A DNA stretch of 64,000 nucleotides from Trichodesmium erythraeum GBRTRLIN201 (GCA_018457135.1 JAGGDU010000191.1:1-64000); one strand, 5' to 3'; positions 35,684-47,163 are shown, counted from the stretch's first letter. Translations and numbers: made by a program. Notes: generated from the letters alone by a model not told the origin.

Positions 35684-37594
35684 TTATTTGACTAACTCTT
35701 TAACCTTACTCATAATACCTTCAGGGCCAATTCCTTGATGAGGAAACTGTTCCCAGAGACCGCCACAACCTTCTTTGTGAGTAGCAATATAAGCAAACTT
35801 AGGACTCATACCACGTTCTAATAACCAAGAACCGAAACGACTGCCCAAACCAGTACGCCTATTGAAAGCTTCAACTACCAATACAAAAGGAGCCGTACCT
35901 ACCTTTCTCAACATCTCCTCGTCAATTACATTGAGAGTCGGTTTATTAATCAAGCCAACATCTATTCCTTCGAGCCTCAGACGTTCTAATGCATCAAGAG
36001 AACGATATAACGCATCACCGAAACTAACAATATAACCAGCAGTACCTTCCCGAATCACCTCATCTTTTCCAGGAATAAACTTGTAATCTTCGCCAAAAAA
36101 GTCTTTACCATTGCTGTCAAGCAGAATTGGTACTTTCGAGCGAGTAGAAAAAATAAACCGCATTCCAGATTGAGTAAACACTGCCTCAACGCAAGCTTTC
36201 ATTTGATTAGCATCTGCTGGGAAGTAGAGGCGAGTTTCATAAGCATCATCAAGGCCATTGTCAGCAAACATATTGTTTAAACCGAAATGACAAGTATTAT
36301 CTGCCATATCATCTATACCAGCATGGGAGAAATGGCATAAAATATTAGATTTATTTAAGCGCGCCATTGTAATTTCCGAGATGCACATTTCTAGGAAAGC
36401 GCTGAAAGTTCCAAAAATACCTTGCTTACCTGGTTCCATACCAAATCCCGCAGCAGCAGAAAAGTTGCCTCGTTCCATAATACCGCCACTAACAAACCGA
36501 TCCGGGAAAGCTGTACGAATTTGTTTTAGTCCGCAGGAACCTTCTAAGTCACTATCAATAAACAAGTGGTTGCTACGTTCTGTTTCACTCATACCACTAA
36601 CAATAGATACCACAGTATCCCCAAAGACATTGCGGTTGGAACCAAGTTTGTCACTTACCCCCAAATAAGTGTAGCTTTGTAATGGTTTTTCAATACTTTC
36701 AAGATACTTAACTGCTTCAGTTATTCCTCTATCTTTTAAGTACCCGATCGCTAATTTTAAAGGAATTACGTCATGTCCGTGGATAGAACCTTCTAAACCT
36801 TCTATTCCTACACACATTTTCCGCTTATTGACTATAGCGATCGGACCGGCTGTCGTAACTGCTTGACACATTCTTTGGTAAAGACTATCTAAATCTTCTC
36901 CATCTCCTTCAAGTACTTTTATACCGTGACCTGTGAGAGTTTTATTGAGGTCATAACCTTTTAAATAGTTGGAAGGATGACCCGCAATAGTCACATCATT
37001 ATCATCAATGAGTAATTTAATATTAAGATTTTGTGCTACTGCCATTCTCGCCGCTTCAGCATCATTACCCTCTTGTTGAGAACCATCAGAACCAAGGCAA
37101 AATACTGCTTTATTAGGATTTGCCATTGCCACACCATTGATGTAAGGCCACATATGTCCCAATCTTCCGGAACTAAATTTTACTCCTGGAGTAAGTCCTA
37201 GTTCTGGATGTCCTGGTAGATGGGAATTAGCTGCCCGATAATTTACAAGATTTTCAACGGGAAGGTCTCCTTGTATAGCCGCCATTAGGTATTGGGTAGC
37301 TACACGGTGTCCAGCCTCATCAAAGAAAATAGGTACAAACTTTTCTGCTGCACCTCGGAAAAAAGCATCTAGAATCATGACTTCCGGCACTGTATCATAA
37401 GGGCCACCGGTATGACCTCCTACTCCTCTAGCAGCGCCAGTGGCAGTGAAAAATACGATCATATCACGACAAAGTTGAATATTTGCTTTGAGGGTTTGTC
37501 GTTGTTCATCTGTAAGGATGGAATTTGTGGGGTCCAAAGAAAGAGGTTTGTAGCTTTCTATGTTAATTGGAAATGTTGCTCTAGCAGTTGTCAT
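35684..37594 (-). CDS. Transketolase-like thiamine diphosphate enzyme
   Basis: 636 residues. The ThDP-binding motif is CLGSDGSQQEGNDAEAARMA followed by LLIDDNDVTI (GDG...N). The early GGHTGGPYDTVPEVMILDAF replaces the GHPG block of housekeeping transketolase, and FDEAGHRVATQYL takes the place of the second His motif. The pyrimidine and C-terminal domains are present (IMERGNFSAAAGFGMEPGKQ, then VLVVEAFNRRTGLGS). The overall plan is transketolase but the substrate could differ from pentose phosphates. It is monocistronic, and a separate housekeeping tkt would be expected elsewhere. Confidence 0.75.
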   Translation of the reverse strand: MTTARATFPINIESYKPLSLDPTNSILTDEQRQTLKANIQLCRDMIVFFTATGAARGVGGHTGGPYDTVPEVMILDAFFRGAAEKFVPIFFDEAGHRVATQYLMAAIQGDLPVENLVNYRAANSHLPGHPELGLTPGVKFSSGRLGHMWPYINGVAMANPNKAVFCLGSDGSQQEGNDAEAARMAVAQNLNIKLLIDDNDVTIAGHPSNYLKGYDLNKTLTGHGIKVLEGDGEDLDSLYQRMCQAVTTAGPIAIVNKRKMCVGIEGLEGSIHGHDVIPLKLAIGYLKDRGITEAVKYLESIEKPLQSYTYLGVSDKLGSNRNVFGDTVVSIVSGMSETERSNHLFIDSDLEGSCGLKQIRTAFPDRFVSGGIMERGNFSAAAGFGMEPGKQGIFGTFSAFLEMCISEITMARLNKSNILCHFSHAGIDDMADNTCHFGLNNMFADNGLDDAYETRLYFPADANQMKACVEAVFTQSGMRFIFSTRSKVPILLDSNGKDFFGEDYKFIPGKDEVIREGTAGYIVSFGDALYRSLDALERLRLEGIDVGLINKPTLNVIDEEMLRKVGTAPFVLVVEAFNRRTGLGSRFGSWLLERGMSPKFAYIATHKEGCGGLWEQFPHQGIGPEGIMSKVKELVK

Positions 37595-38629
37595 AGTTAA
37601 TAAGAGGAAAGTACCTATAATTTATTTTCCCATCATTTATTCCATACCTTTAACAAGGCAGAAAATTTTTAGGGCTAGTTACTGAAGTAAAAAAATTGTA
37701 CAAAAGTTGGGATAATTCTACATTCTTTTTTAGAATATGAGATTGAAGCAAAATTTTTTGTATTTCATATAACTATAGAAGTTAAAGAACTAGGCATAGT
37801 TCTACATAGTTAAATATTGATTGTGCTACTATTTCTAATCTGTTAAATATAAATATGTGGGTATAAATAGTAAACGATACTCAATAGAAATCTGATTTCT
37901 CTGTTCTACTAATATCCAGTATGTGACAACTATTATTGGCGATCGCTCTTCTATCAATCTCATCTTATGAAGTGGATAAGAGAATAGCTTAATAATATTA
38001 ATTCCTAAAAATAATGGGATACTTCTTCAAGAGTTTAGTTATTAACTGTACTAAGCTCATGCATATCAAATCATACCCCTACTAGAGACAGTAGTTCTGC
38101 GTAACTCCTGATTCAGTAATAAGTAAGTAAGACAAGTAAGAGAAATGTTTTTAATGAATGATTATAGGCAAAGTGGGAGGATATCTTGTATCTTATTAAG
38201 TATTATTTTTCCACTAAGCTTGTGTAAATTTATTTATACATGACTACAGGACTTGTGAAACTAGCTTCCTGTTTCATCTCATAACATTGACCTTAGTCTA
38301 TAAATGTTTGTGTAATATTGATTTGATTTCAATTAGTGATTTATCTCTTTATCAGAAATTGAACATATATTCCTGATAATGACAAATAATATATAATTGT
38401 ATCAATCTTTGTCAAATTATTTGAATTTAAGTAGATCTGTGTTTAAATTTGTCGCTATATAACAAAGTGTAAATTGACCTCAAATAATCTGTGTGGAAAA
38501 GCTTAGAGTCAGTACACAAATCTTAATATAGCTAAGTTTTTTTTACACCTACCTATTTAGTAGTTAGATCTACTCCCTACTTTCAAGAATATTTAGCAAG
38601 ACTTTGGCAAATGATTAAAGATGTTGCTC
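37595..38629. other. Intergenic region, about 1 kb
   Basis: No gene recognised. A HIP1 octamer lies near 37940. A short stretch before 38635 (+) reads YFQEYLARLWQMIKDVALKP and then a stop; it may be a scrap of a lost gene or chance. Confidence 0.4.
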
Positions 38630-39556
38630 TCAAACCTGAATAGATTTTGGTGGAGTTTTCAAAGTATATATCTGAGTTTCTGTAGCGATCGCCTGTCGTA
38701 AATTCAAAGGTATTTGCAACATACCCAATAAAGAAACACCATCCATAAACTTAAAACCGCCTGTAGTTTTTTCTGCCAATAAACGGTCTACTTTTTCTGG
38801 GTTTGGTGTAGAAGAAAATTTTTGCTCAGAACAAACAACAAACCCTAATGGACATCCATAACTCGTAGAATAAGGTATCAGGGAATAAACACAATTAAAT
38901 ACACTTTGTAAAGTTTTAACTACACGAGCATGAAGATACATCTCAGCAGGAGAAATTGAACCCCCTTGTATTATAAACGAGCCTAAAGCCGACAAAACTT
39001 GGGAAATTTTTTGAAAGTATTCCTGAGTAAATAAAGGAAAAGAAAGACCATGTTCAATAGGATCTGTCAGGTCAGAAATAATTACATCCCAAGTTTCATT
39101 AGAAGAGTCTAAAAAATTCTGAGCATCATCGATGATTAACTCTACACGGGGGTCTTCAAAAGAATTTTGGTGCATTTCAGGCAAATACTTTTTGCAAGCT
39201 TCTACAACCTTCTCATCTATGTCAACCATAACTACTTGCTCAACTGTTTTCCAGCGTAATACTTCTCGTATTGTTGCTCCTTCTGCTCCTCCAAATACTA
39301 AGACTTTTCGTGGAGACCCATGACAAATCATAGCTGGATGTACCAAGCCTTCATGGTAGAGAAATTCATCTGCAGTGCAAGACTGCCACTTACCATCTAA
39401 TATTAAAGCTTTACCATAAACACCCTTGACAATATAAATTTCCTGATATTTTGTTTTTTGATAAACAAGCACCTGGTCAATACCATGTTTATAAATGTCC
39501 CAGGGTGTAATTTGCTCAGTGAAATACAAATCTGTATTAATATTAGTACCTGCCAT
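38630..39556 (-). CDS. Polyamine aminopropyltransferase (spermidine synthase family, ACL5-like)
   Basis: 308 residues. The decarboxy-SAM site is VLVFGGAEGATIREVLRWKT followed by MVDIDEKVVEACKKYLP; the catalytic Asp lies in VIISDLTDPIEHG. Classical SpeE proteins read D[SC]TDP, whereas D-L-[TA]-DP followed by an extended loop and YTQEYFQ-like segment resembles thermospermine synthases such as plant ACL5. It transfers aminopropyl groups to putrescine or spermidine. Cytosolic and monocistronic. Product identity is not decidable by reading. Confidence 0.8.
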   Translation of the reverse strand: MAGTNINTDLYFTEQITPWDIYKHGIDQVLVYQKTKYQEIYIVKGVYGKALILDGKWQSCTADEFLYHEGLVHPAMICHGSPRKVLVFGGAEGATIREVLRWKTVEQVVMVDIDEKVVEACKKYLPEMHQNSFEDPRVELIIDDAQNFLDSSNETWDVIISDLTDPIEHGLSFPLFTQEYFQKISQVLSALGSFIIQGGSISPAEMYLHARVVKTLQSVFNCVYSLIPYSTSYGCPLGFVVCSEQKFSSTPNPEKVDRLLAEKTTGGFKFMDGVSLLGMLQIPLNLRQAIATETQIYTLKTPPKSIQV

Positions 39557-40171
39557 TGATTATTTGTCTCCAGATAATTTACTGAAAGGGAGTAGGGAAA
39601 ATGAGTCAAAAAATAGGGAACCAGAAAAATATTTATTCCATCAATTATACCAAACTAATTTAGATAAATTATAATACAATACAATTCAGTTAAATATTTT
39701 TTTAGCAGTTTTATAATTCTGAAAAGCCCTTAACCATGGTTTTATACCTTATAATTTTTAGTCTTATCTGAAAGGAATAGCAAATATAGACTAGAGAAAA
39801 TGGCTTGGAGGGGAACAAGCAAAAAAAATATTTACCCCATTAATAATACACAATTAATTCTGATTATAGCGTTTCTGAAATGACTGGGATTAGAGTTGTT
39901 GTTCTTCTTTTTTATTCCCATCGAACCAAAATTACAACTATGTCAAGACTTTTCATGGAACCCTTCTAACTATTCCCTGTCGGGAATTAAAAATAATAGT
40001 ACTAGATAAAACGCCTCAAATTTAGACTAGTCTTAGCTTTAACCTCAAAATTTTCTAAGTTCTAAATCAGCATAGGTTCTAGTCATTGTTACAGCATCAA
40101 CATAATTCCCTTGTCTAGGCTAATTTTAACTAATTTTTTCTACCAGAAAATGTTAAGTACTACTACTCCTA
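39557..40171. other. Intergenic region, about 600 bp
   Basis: No gene, RNA or repeat recognised; AT-rich throughout. Confidence 0.5.
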
Positions 40172-41707
40172 TTAGCAAAAGTTATATTTTTTTAGCGCAG
40201 GTATTAAATATTGAGTTAAAGTAAAAGCATCTACTCCTAACTCTGTTCGTTCTTTTACTGCTAATATTGCTGCTTGAGCATGCCACCAAACTGCTGTTTT
40301 TACAGCATTGAATGGTAGAGTTTGAGTTGAATTAATAGCTAATAAACCTCCAACTAATCCTGTAAGTACATCTCCACTTCCCCCTCTAGCTAATGCGGGA
40401 GTGCTTTCTGGATTTATTAATATTTTTTGGCTATTAGCAATAATTGTTTTTGCCCCTTTTAAAACTATTATAACGTTACTATTTTTAGTAGCTTTTTCAG
40501 CAGCTAATATCCGATTATTCAGTTGATCTACTAGATGAGGAAATAGACGTTTAAACTCTCCTGGGTGGGGAGTAATAATTGTTGGTGCTTGACGTTGACT
40601 TACTAAAGAATTATTTGCTAAATTTCCACAAATATTTAAAGCATCAGCATCTAAAACTAGAGGACAATTTACAGATAATACTTTTTCTATTATAGATGTA
40701 GGTTCTATAGTTAAACCAGGTCCACAAGCAATAGCTTCAAATTTACTTAAATCTATATCTTCTGGTAATTGTTTTATTGTTCCAGTTTCTGTTTCAGGGC
40801 AACCAATAATTAGTGCTTCTGGTAAATGACTATTTAGTATAGGTTTAATTGATTTTGGTACAGCAATTGATAACATTCCTACACCTGTTACTCTAGAACC
40901 TAATCCTGTTAAAACTGCCGCGCCACTATAACGATGGGAGCCTACAATTAATAATAAATTACCGTTTGTATATTTATAGGTTGCTGGGGGACGAGGTAGA
41001 GGTAAATTTTCCAGAGCAGATGTTTTTGTAATTCTCTCAATTGTTGGAAATTCTCCTAAAACTTCTGTAATATCTGCTAGGGGAATATCAAAGTCAATTA
41101 ATTCAGATTTACCAAAATATTTTAGAGCTTTGTCTTGTAAAAATGCCTGTTTCCACAGACCCAAACAAAATGTGTAGGTAGCACAAATACTTGTTCCTAA
41201 AACTTCTCCTGTATCTGTATGTATTCCCGAAGGTAAGTCAATACTAAATACCTGTTTTTGCCAACTATTAATTTGACTGATACTTTCAGCTAAATCTCCA
41301 GATATTTCCCGTTCTAAACCAAAACCAAATAAACCATCTATGAGCAAAGCACAATTTTTGAGCAGGGAAATATTTTTGACAAAATTAACTCCTAAATATT
41401 GGAGATATTTGGCATGAGCATTTGTTAGTTCTTTCAGGTTTACAAAAGGGCAGTAAACTATTATTTCATAACCTTGAAAATATAATTCTCTGGCTATGAC
41501 CAAAGCATCTCCACCATTATGACCAGGACCTACTAATACACCTATTTTACTAATATTAGAATTTAATAATTCTGAGATTTTTCGTGTTACTAATCCTGCA
41601 ACCTTTTCCATTAATGCTGCTACAGGCATTCCCGCAATAAATATACGTTCCTCTATTTGTCGCATTTGTGCAGCAGTAACTATAAATTTTTCTTTGATAT
41701 TGTTCAT
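40172..41707 (-). CDS. nnr: Bifunctional NAD(P)H-hydrate epimerase / ADP-dependent dehydratase
   Basis: 511 residues from ATG 41707; an upstream TTG would add nine residues. The N-terminal YjeF epimerase has VLVGPGHNGGDALVIAREL and SIDLPSGIHTDTG; the C-terminal dehydratase has LLLIVGSHRYSGAAVLTG, LVLDADALN, IITPHPGEF and ARGGSGDVLTG. The enzyme repairs hydrated NAD(P)H. Length and domain order are those of the full fused bacterial form. Confidence 0.93.
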   Translation of the reverse strand: MNNIKEKFIVTAAQMRQIEERIFIAGMPVAALMEKVAGLVTRKISELLNSNISKIGVLVGPGHNGGDALVIARELYFQGYEIIVYCPFVNLKELTNAHAKYLQYLGVNFVKNISLLKNCALLIDGLFGFGLEREISGDLAESISQINSWQKQVFSIDLPSGIHTDTGEVLGTSICATYTFCLGLWKQAFLQDKALKYFGKSELIDFDIPLADITEVLGEFPTIERITKTSALENLPLPRPPATYKYTNGNLLLIVGSHRYSGAAVLTGLGSRVTGVGMLSIAVPKSIKPILNSHLPEALIIGCPETETGTIKQLPEDIDLSKFEAIACGPGLTIEPTSIIEKVLSVNCPLVLDADALNICGNLANNSLVSQRQAPTIITPHPGEFKRLFPHLVDQLNNRILAAEKATKNSNVIIVLKGAKTIIANSQKILINPESTPALARGGSGDVLTGLVGGLLAINSTQTLPFNAVKTAVWWHAQAAILAVKERTELGVDAFTLTQYLIPALKKYNFC

Positions 41708-42703
41708 TTTTCCGAATTTTATACCAAATATCAAAAGTATTTTTAGGGAGTAAGTAGAGGTGTTATATGCAACCTAACTACTGAGCAGGGAGTAGGAAAA
41801 TCAGCAGTAATTTGGCCAAAAAGATATAAAAATAGCATCAAACCTTATATAGTAATTGTTTGATATTTAATCAATATATTTCTTTTTCTATCTAGGTTTA
41901 ATCCATTTTTAGTAATGGCTGAGTATTTTCCTTACCCAAAAATAGCAATGATAGGCATTTTTGCCCTTGGACATTGTCAAAGTATTCTTGGATATAATAT
42001 ATTTTCCCTCTTTTCCTATAATCTTTCAAAACATTGTTGAACTTTACTTATTAGTTAATAACTGAAGTATTGAGGAAGTGTAGCATTATTTTTGTTAATA
42101 TTATTCTAATTTAACGAACCTTCCTTCAAAAGAATAGAAAATCATATTAAGTCTGATTGATCAGTATTAGAGGGTTTAGGTTAAGATAGTATCTGTAAAT
42201 AAAATATTAAATCCTGATTTGAGATGGGTATTCCCAGATTCATATCTTCAACTTAGTAATCTTTGTAGTTTGCCGTAACCCAAATAAACGTCAGCTTTAA
42301 GCAGAAGTTAAAATTGGTTTTATAGGGAGCCTCTATTTCAATCAATTTTTAAGCTTATCAAAATAATTGAGTTGTCTAAACATAGCTTTTAAAACCATCC
42401 ATTACCCACATATTTATTAACATCAAAATTTACAAAAAAAATAAAACAATTTATACACTTACTATGAATATTTTTTTACAGTAAATATCTTGAAAAATAT
42501 ATTTTTATTCAATATGTAAATTCCAATTATTCTCCTTTTTTTTTATATCCTTATATCCGTTTTCATAAAATAGTCATAGGAGCTCATGATAATTTTTTTT
42601 TTAATGAGAAGTGTTTTTTAAAGGTTATTTGAATCTCTTTTACCAAAACAACTTTGGATTTCATACCTTTTAAAACTTTAACTTTGTTAACTTCTTTGTT
42701 ATT
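41708..42703. other. Intergenic region, about 1 kb
   Basis: No gene recognised; long A/T tracts, for example near 42590-42605. Confidence 0.5.
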
Positions 42704-43549
42704 CTAACGACCATAATAAATAACTACATTAATAAACCCTGAATCTAATAAATAGCGTTGCCATTTTTCTGCAGTTTTTTCATTTTCAAAAGGTCCTATA
42801 GCTACATTTTCTGGTATTTCTGTCACCTGAATACCTCTATCAGGAACTCCTAATAATCCCAATTTATATGTCGTTATAGCTAAATCTTTTGACTGGCTAG
42901 GAATTAGTAAATAATAGGACTTACTATTTAGTCCATAAGCTATTGAATTAGTCACTGGAGGATATATAGTAGCTGCTAAAGTTGTAGAACTTACAGGTTT
43001 TCCAAATGCTTCACCAGGATTCAACTTCAATCGTTTACCATGAATTCCTTTTTCCTTTAAAAAATCTAACAAATCTAAGGTAAAAAACAACTCAGAAAAG
43101 CTTCCGACTTGAATAACTTTTCGGTTATTAAAAAAGCGAAATACTGCTCTTGGTTCAATTATTTGCCGAATAATTCTTAACAAAATTTGACTTTTTGAAT
43201 CAATATAAACAATATATTGTAAACTTGGAAATGGATTAGGTTCAATGGGGTTAAATATTGGTTCTTGTTGTTGGGCTGAGGGTGTTATAATTAATGGTGG
43301 TAAATTTTCAACAGGTCTTTTATCTCTAAAAAAATCTGTTATTAGTGGTTCATTATTTGATGTGTTATTTTGGGAGGTAAAAATTGTATTTTGGCTATGA
43401 TTTTGATTGGTATTTAAGGTTTGATTTTTGATTGATTTTCCTAGAGATAAAGTCTGATAGCTTAGGGCTAAAAACCATCCTAATATAATTGATAATAACG
43501 ACATTTTTGATGTTTTGTAGCATGATGTTGTAAAAAAAATATTTGGCAT
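42704..43549 (-). CDS. Exported protein with C-terminal SPOR-like domain
   Basis: 281 residues; an internal Met at codon 16 (MSLLSIILGWFLALSY) would give a cleaner signal peptide. A Ser/Asn/Gln-rich spacer is followed by two repeats of SPOR-like character: VIQVGSFSELFFTLDLLDFL and the terminal VAIGPFENEKTAEKWQRYLL then SGFINVVIYYGR. SPOR domains bind peptidoglycan lacking stem peptides. The family is common in cyanobacteria but uncharacterised. Divergent from mnmA with 91 bp between the starts. Confidence 0.6.
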   Translation of the reverse strand: MPNIFFTTSCYKTSKMSLLSIILGWFLALSYQTLSLGKSIKNQTLNTNQNHSQNTIFTSQNNTSNNEPLITDFFRDKRPVENLPPLIITPSAQQQEPIFNPIEPNPFPSLQYIVYIDSKSQILLRIIRQIIEPRAVFRFFNNRKVIQVGSFSELFFTLDLLDFLKEKGIHGKRLKLNPGEAFGKPVSSTTLAATIYPPVTNSIAYGLNSKSYYLLIPSQSKDLAITTYKLGLLGVPDRGIQVTEIPENVAIGPFENEKTAEKWQRYLLDSGFINVVIYYGR

Positions 43550-43640
43550 GGTTACTTACTTCAATAAATGATGAATTTTAGCTGATAGCTGAATGCTTAG
43601 ATAGATATATATTTTTTTTAATTGTATAAACTCAAATCCA

Positions 43641-44720
43641 ATGAATAAAATTATAGTTGGTCTCTCTGGTGGAGTTGATAGTTCCACAGCAGCAGCAATA
43701 TTGCATCATCAAGGATATCAAGTCGAGGGCTTAACTCTTTGGTTAATGAAAGGAAAAGGTCAATGTTGTTCTGAAGGAATGGTTGATGCTGCCTATATTT
43801 GCGAACAATTAGATATTCCCCATCATATTGTCGATACTCGCAATTTATTTCAAGCAAATATTGTTGATTATTTGGTGACTGGTTACAGTGCCGGAATTAC
43901 TCCACTACCTTGTTCTCAATGTAATAAAACAGTAAAATTTGGTCCCATGTTAGCTTATGGTCGTGAAAAATTAGGTATTGACAAAATTGCCACAGGGCAC
44001 TATGCACGACTTGATTATGACTCAAAAAGCGATCGCTATCTATTAAAACGTGCAATTGATCGTAATAAAGACCAGTCTTATTTTTTGTATGATTTAACAC
44101 AGTACTTATTGGCAGGTTCAGTATTTCCTCTAGGAGAAATGGTAAAGAGTGAAACCCGACGCATTGCAGCAGAATATGGTTTGAAAACTGCTGACAAACC
44201 AGAAAGTCAGGATTTATGTTTGGTAGAGTCTAGCGGTTCCATGCGGGCATTTTTAGATAAATATATTACTCCCCATCAAGGTGAAATAGTTGACCGAGAG
44301 GGACGAGTTTTGGGAAGACACGATGGTGTCCATCATTATACTATTGGCCAAAGAAAAGGTTTAGGAGTTTCTGCCCCTCATCCCTTATATGTGATAGACC
44401 TAGACCCAGCAATGAATAAAGTAATAGTGGGCGATCGCGATAGCGCGACTAAAATGGAATCTACTGTGAAGCTGGTTAACTGGGTTTCTATTGCCCCACC
44501 AAGTACATCAATACGCGCAGAGGTACAAGTGAGGTACCGCAGTTTACCCGTAGCTGCAAATATTATTCCTTTGGGTGTTAATGAAGAAAAACCTCAAGAT
44601 GGTTTTCGAGTTAAGTTAATTTTTGAAGAAGCAGTTTTTGGTATAACTCCCGGGCAAGCTGCTGTTTGGTATGAAGGAGATATTTTGTTGGGTGGAGGGA
44701 TCATAGAAAACGAGAAGTAA
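43641..44720 (+). CDS. mnmA: tRNA-specific 2-thiouridylase
   Basis: 359 residues. PP-loop GLSGGVDSS at residues 8-16, catalytic Cys in PLPCSQCNK and the second Cys in SQDLCLVES, plus [11 protein letters not shown] and [12 protein letters not shown]. MnmA adenylates and thiolates U34 of Lys, Glu and Gln tRNAs. All key residues are present and the length is normal. Well-supported start at 43641. Confidence 0.96.
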   Translation: MNKIIVGLSGGVDSSTAAAILHHQGYQVEGLTLWLMKGKGQCCSEGMVDAAYICEQLDIPHHIVDTRNLFQANIVDYLVTGYSAGITPLPCSQCNKTVKFGPMLAYGREKLGIDKIATGHYARLDYDSKSDRYLLKRAIDRNKDQSYFLYDLTQYLLAGSVFPLGEMVKSETRRIAAEYGLKTADKPESQDLCLVESSGSMRAFLDKYITPHQGEIVDREGRVLGRHDGVHHYTIGQRKGLGVSAPHPLYVIDLDPAMNKVIVGDRDSATKMESTVKLVNWVSIAPPSTSIRAEVQVRYRSLPVAANIIPLGVNEEKPQDGFRVKLIFEEAVFGITPGQAAVWYEGDILLGGGIIENEK

Positions 44721-45264
44721 GTGTTAGTTTGTAGTCTGGATTTTTTAGTTGATCATCAAAACTGAAAATTCAGACTACTAAATTATTTATTATATAGATT
44801 TTATTACTTAAACTTAATACTTTTGCTCTGGGACAAGAAACCATTTTTTGATTTTCGTAAAGTCAGAAAGCGATCGCAACTCCTGTAGTAGTACTTTGAT
44901 ATTTTTTCAATAAAATATTGATCATTGTTCTTTTGAGATAAAAATAGTGATGCAAGCATTGAGAATTTAAGTTATACTTCAACCTTACCACTAAACGTAA
45001 GTTAATATTTGATAGTCGAGAGCGATCGCTTAGTAGCAAAAAAGAAAAGTATGAGTCTAGAGACATCAACTTAGTTACAAGTACATAACAAACCCTTAAC
45101 AGACCCATAAACCAATATCTTTACAGCTTTAAGAGCACCCAAAAATTTTGAGTCTTAAAAATCTTACTTTTAGCCTTTGAATGGATGAACTTTAACTTCC
45201 GTAAAACAAACAGTATAACTTTAATCTCAATTCCCTGCCTCTTATTCATCCCACTCAAAAAACA
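44721..45264. other. Intergenic region between convergent mnmA and shc
   Basis: No gene; two HIP1 octamers (about 44871 and 45022). An 81-codon minus-strand frame is rejected as chance. Confidence 0.5.
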
Positions 45265-47163
45265 TCAACCACTTAACAAACTCTCATACCTTCCCAAAGC
45301 CATCAAAGGAAAATACTGTGAATAAAAATGATACTTAATATAAAAATGACCAGGAAACCCAGTACCAGTAAACTCATCCTCCAGCCAACTCCCATCATCA
45401 TTCTGAGTCGAAACTAAAAAACCCACACCCCCATCAATAGCATCCCTAGCAAAATTACCAGTCCCCTCCCCCGCAGCCAATAAACCAATTAACGCCCAAG
45501 CAGTCTGAGAAGCCGTACTTTTCCCCTTCCCCTTCAACGACGGATCATTATAACTCCAACAACTTTCACCCCATCCACCATCCGAATTTTGACAACCAAC
45601 CAACCAACTTGCCCCCCTCTCTATATAACCTCGGTGACTTTCCCGTGCCATAACAGCCAAAGCCAAAATAACTCCACTCGTACCGTATATATAATTAACT
45701 CCCCACCGACCAAACCAACAACCTTCCTCTTCCTGCTCCCTTACCAAAAAATCGATCCCCCGTTTCACCCGCCAACTATCCATAGCTAACCCACAACAAC
45801 CAACCATTTCCAATACCCGCCCCGTCACATCTGCCGTATTCGGATCGATCATCGCCTTTAAATCTCCATAAGGAGTAGCATTCAACCAGTCTTGATTATT
45901 ATCTACATCAAAAGCTGCCCAACCACCAGCTTCACATTGCATCGAAGCTATCCACTCCATGCCACGAGCGATCGCCTTACCTTTCAGATCCTCATCAGGC
46001 AACTCTACAACATCCAAAGCCATAACCACTACCGCCGTATCATCTATATCTGGATAAAAACGATTCATAAATTCAAACGCCCAACCCCCCGGTTTACCAA
46101 ATTTATTCTTAAACACCCAATCACCATAATCCAAAATTTGCTGTTGCAACAACCATTGTCCAGCCTTAACCATTGCCGGATGACTAGGAGAAATACCAGA
46201 ATCAACCAACGAACGTATTACCCAAGCGGTATCCCACACTGGAGATACACAGGCTTGTACCCGATAACTATCCTCATTTTCTATAGCAAACCTATCTATA
46301 GCCTCCAGTCCCCGCACCACCACAGGGTCAGCCACATCATATTCCAAGCATTTTAATGCCAACATAGAATTTAACATAGCCGGAATAATACCCCCCCAGT
46401 CACCCGTAACCTCTTGCCTTTCTAAAATCCATTTTTCTGCTGCTTTTAATCCTTCCTGTTGCAAAGGCATCAAATTCAAATTTTCTGCAAATTTAAAAGC
46501 CTTATCTAGTCCCAAAAATAAATCTGTCAGATCGTATTTACGAGGTAATTCAAAACTAGCATTGTTAATTCCTTCGGCATAAAGCTCATCAAGATTAATA
46601 GTGGGGTTAACAGAAAAAATCGGCTTTTTATCAAACACAATTAATAGTGGAACAGTACTACTTCTTGCCCAACTTGACATTTCATAAATAGTAAATGGAA
46701 AATCTTCAGGAAGTAGCATTATGCTAGAAGGAATAGAAGGAATACCCTGCCAGCTGTAGCATCCAATTAAAGCCAAATGTAATTTAGTAAAAATTCTGCT
46801 GCAACTAATACCACCTTTTTTAATAATAAAATTTTGTGCTTCAATCATAATTGGATCTGTTCTTGAAACACCCAATAATCTCAAAGCCATATAAGCTTCA
46901 ATAGAAGTGCTTAAGTCTCCTCCATCCCCATAAAATAGTTCCCAACCACCATGTTCTCGTTGTTGAGATATTAGGTAATTTTTTGCCTTATTCAATGGTA
47001 TTTTTTTATCAGTTTGCCAAATTTTATGTAGTAAAATTATTTCTGCTGTTATTGTGACATTTGATTCTAGTTGACCCCACCAGTATCCTTCTGTTTCTTG
47101 TAAACTTAATAAGTGCTTTTGACTAGCTAATATAGACTGTTTTACTTTGTTTTTTTCTATCAT
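45265..47163 (-). CDS. shc: Squalene-hopene cyclase
   Basis: About 632 residues from ATG 47163; a TTG three codons upstream is less likely. The catalytic DxDD acid motif is PDIDDTAVVVMALDV, and QW repeats occur along the protein (for example QQREHGGWELFYGDGGDL, QCEAGGWAAFDVDNN, QNSDGGWGESCW, QNDDGSWLEDEFTGTGFPG). It cyclises squalene to hopene for hopanoid synthesis at the membrane. Full length for the family. Confidence 0.96.
   Translation of the reverse strand: MIEKNKVKQSILASQKHLLSLQETEGYWWGQLESNVTITAEIILLHKIWQTDKKIPLNKAKNYLISQQREHGGWELFYGDGGDLSTSIEAYMALRLLGVSRTDPIMIEAQNFIIKKGGISCSRIFTKLHLALIGCYSWQGIPSIPSSIMLLPEDFPFTIYEMSSWARSSTVPLLIVFDKKPIFSVNPTINLDELYAEGINNASFELPRKYDLTDLFLGLDKAFKFAENLNLMPLQQEGLKAAEKWILERQEVTGDWGGIIPAMLNSMLALKCLEYDVADPVVVRGLEAIDRFAIENEDSYRVQACVSPVWDTAWVIRSLVDSGISPSHPAMVKAGQWLLQQQILDYGDWVFKNKFGKPGGWAFEFMNRFYPDIDDTAVVVMALDVVELPDEDLKGKAIARGMEWIASMQCEAGGWAAFDVDNNQDWLNATPYGDLKAMIDPNTADVTGRVLEMVGCCGLAMDSWRVKRGIDFLVREQEEEGCWFGRWGVNYIYGTSGVILALAVMARESHRGYIERGASWLVGCQNSDGGWGESCWSYNDPSLKGKGKSTASQTAWALIGLLAAGEGTGNFARDAIDGGVGFLVSTQNDDGSWLEDEFTGTGFPGHFYIKYHFYSQYFPLMALGRYESLLSG

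Noticed and set aside
45892-46356. 154-codon plus-strand frame inside shc
   Set aside because: Antisense to a complete squalene-hopene cyclase; rich in His, Ile, Thr and Arg as expected for a shadow frame.
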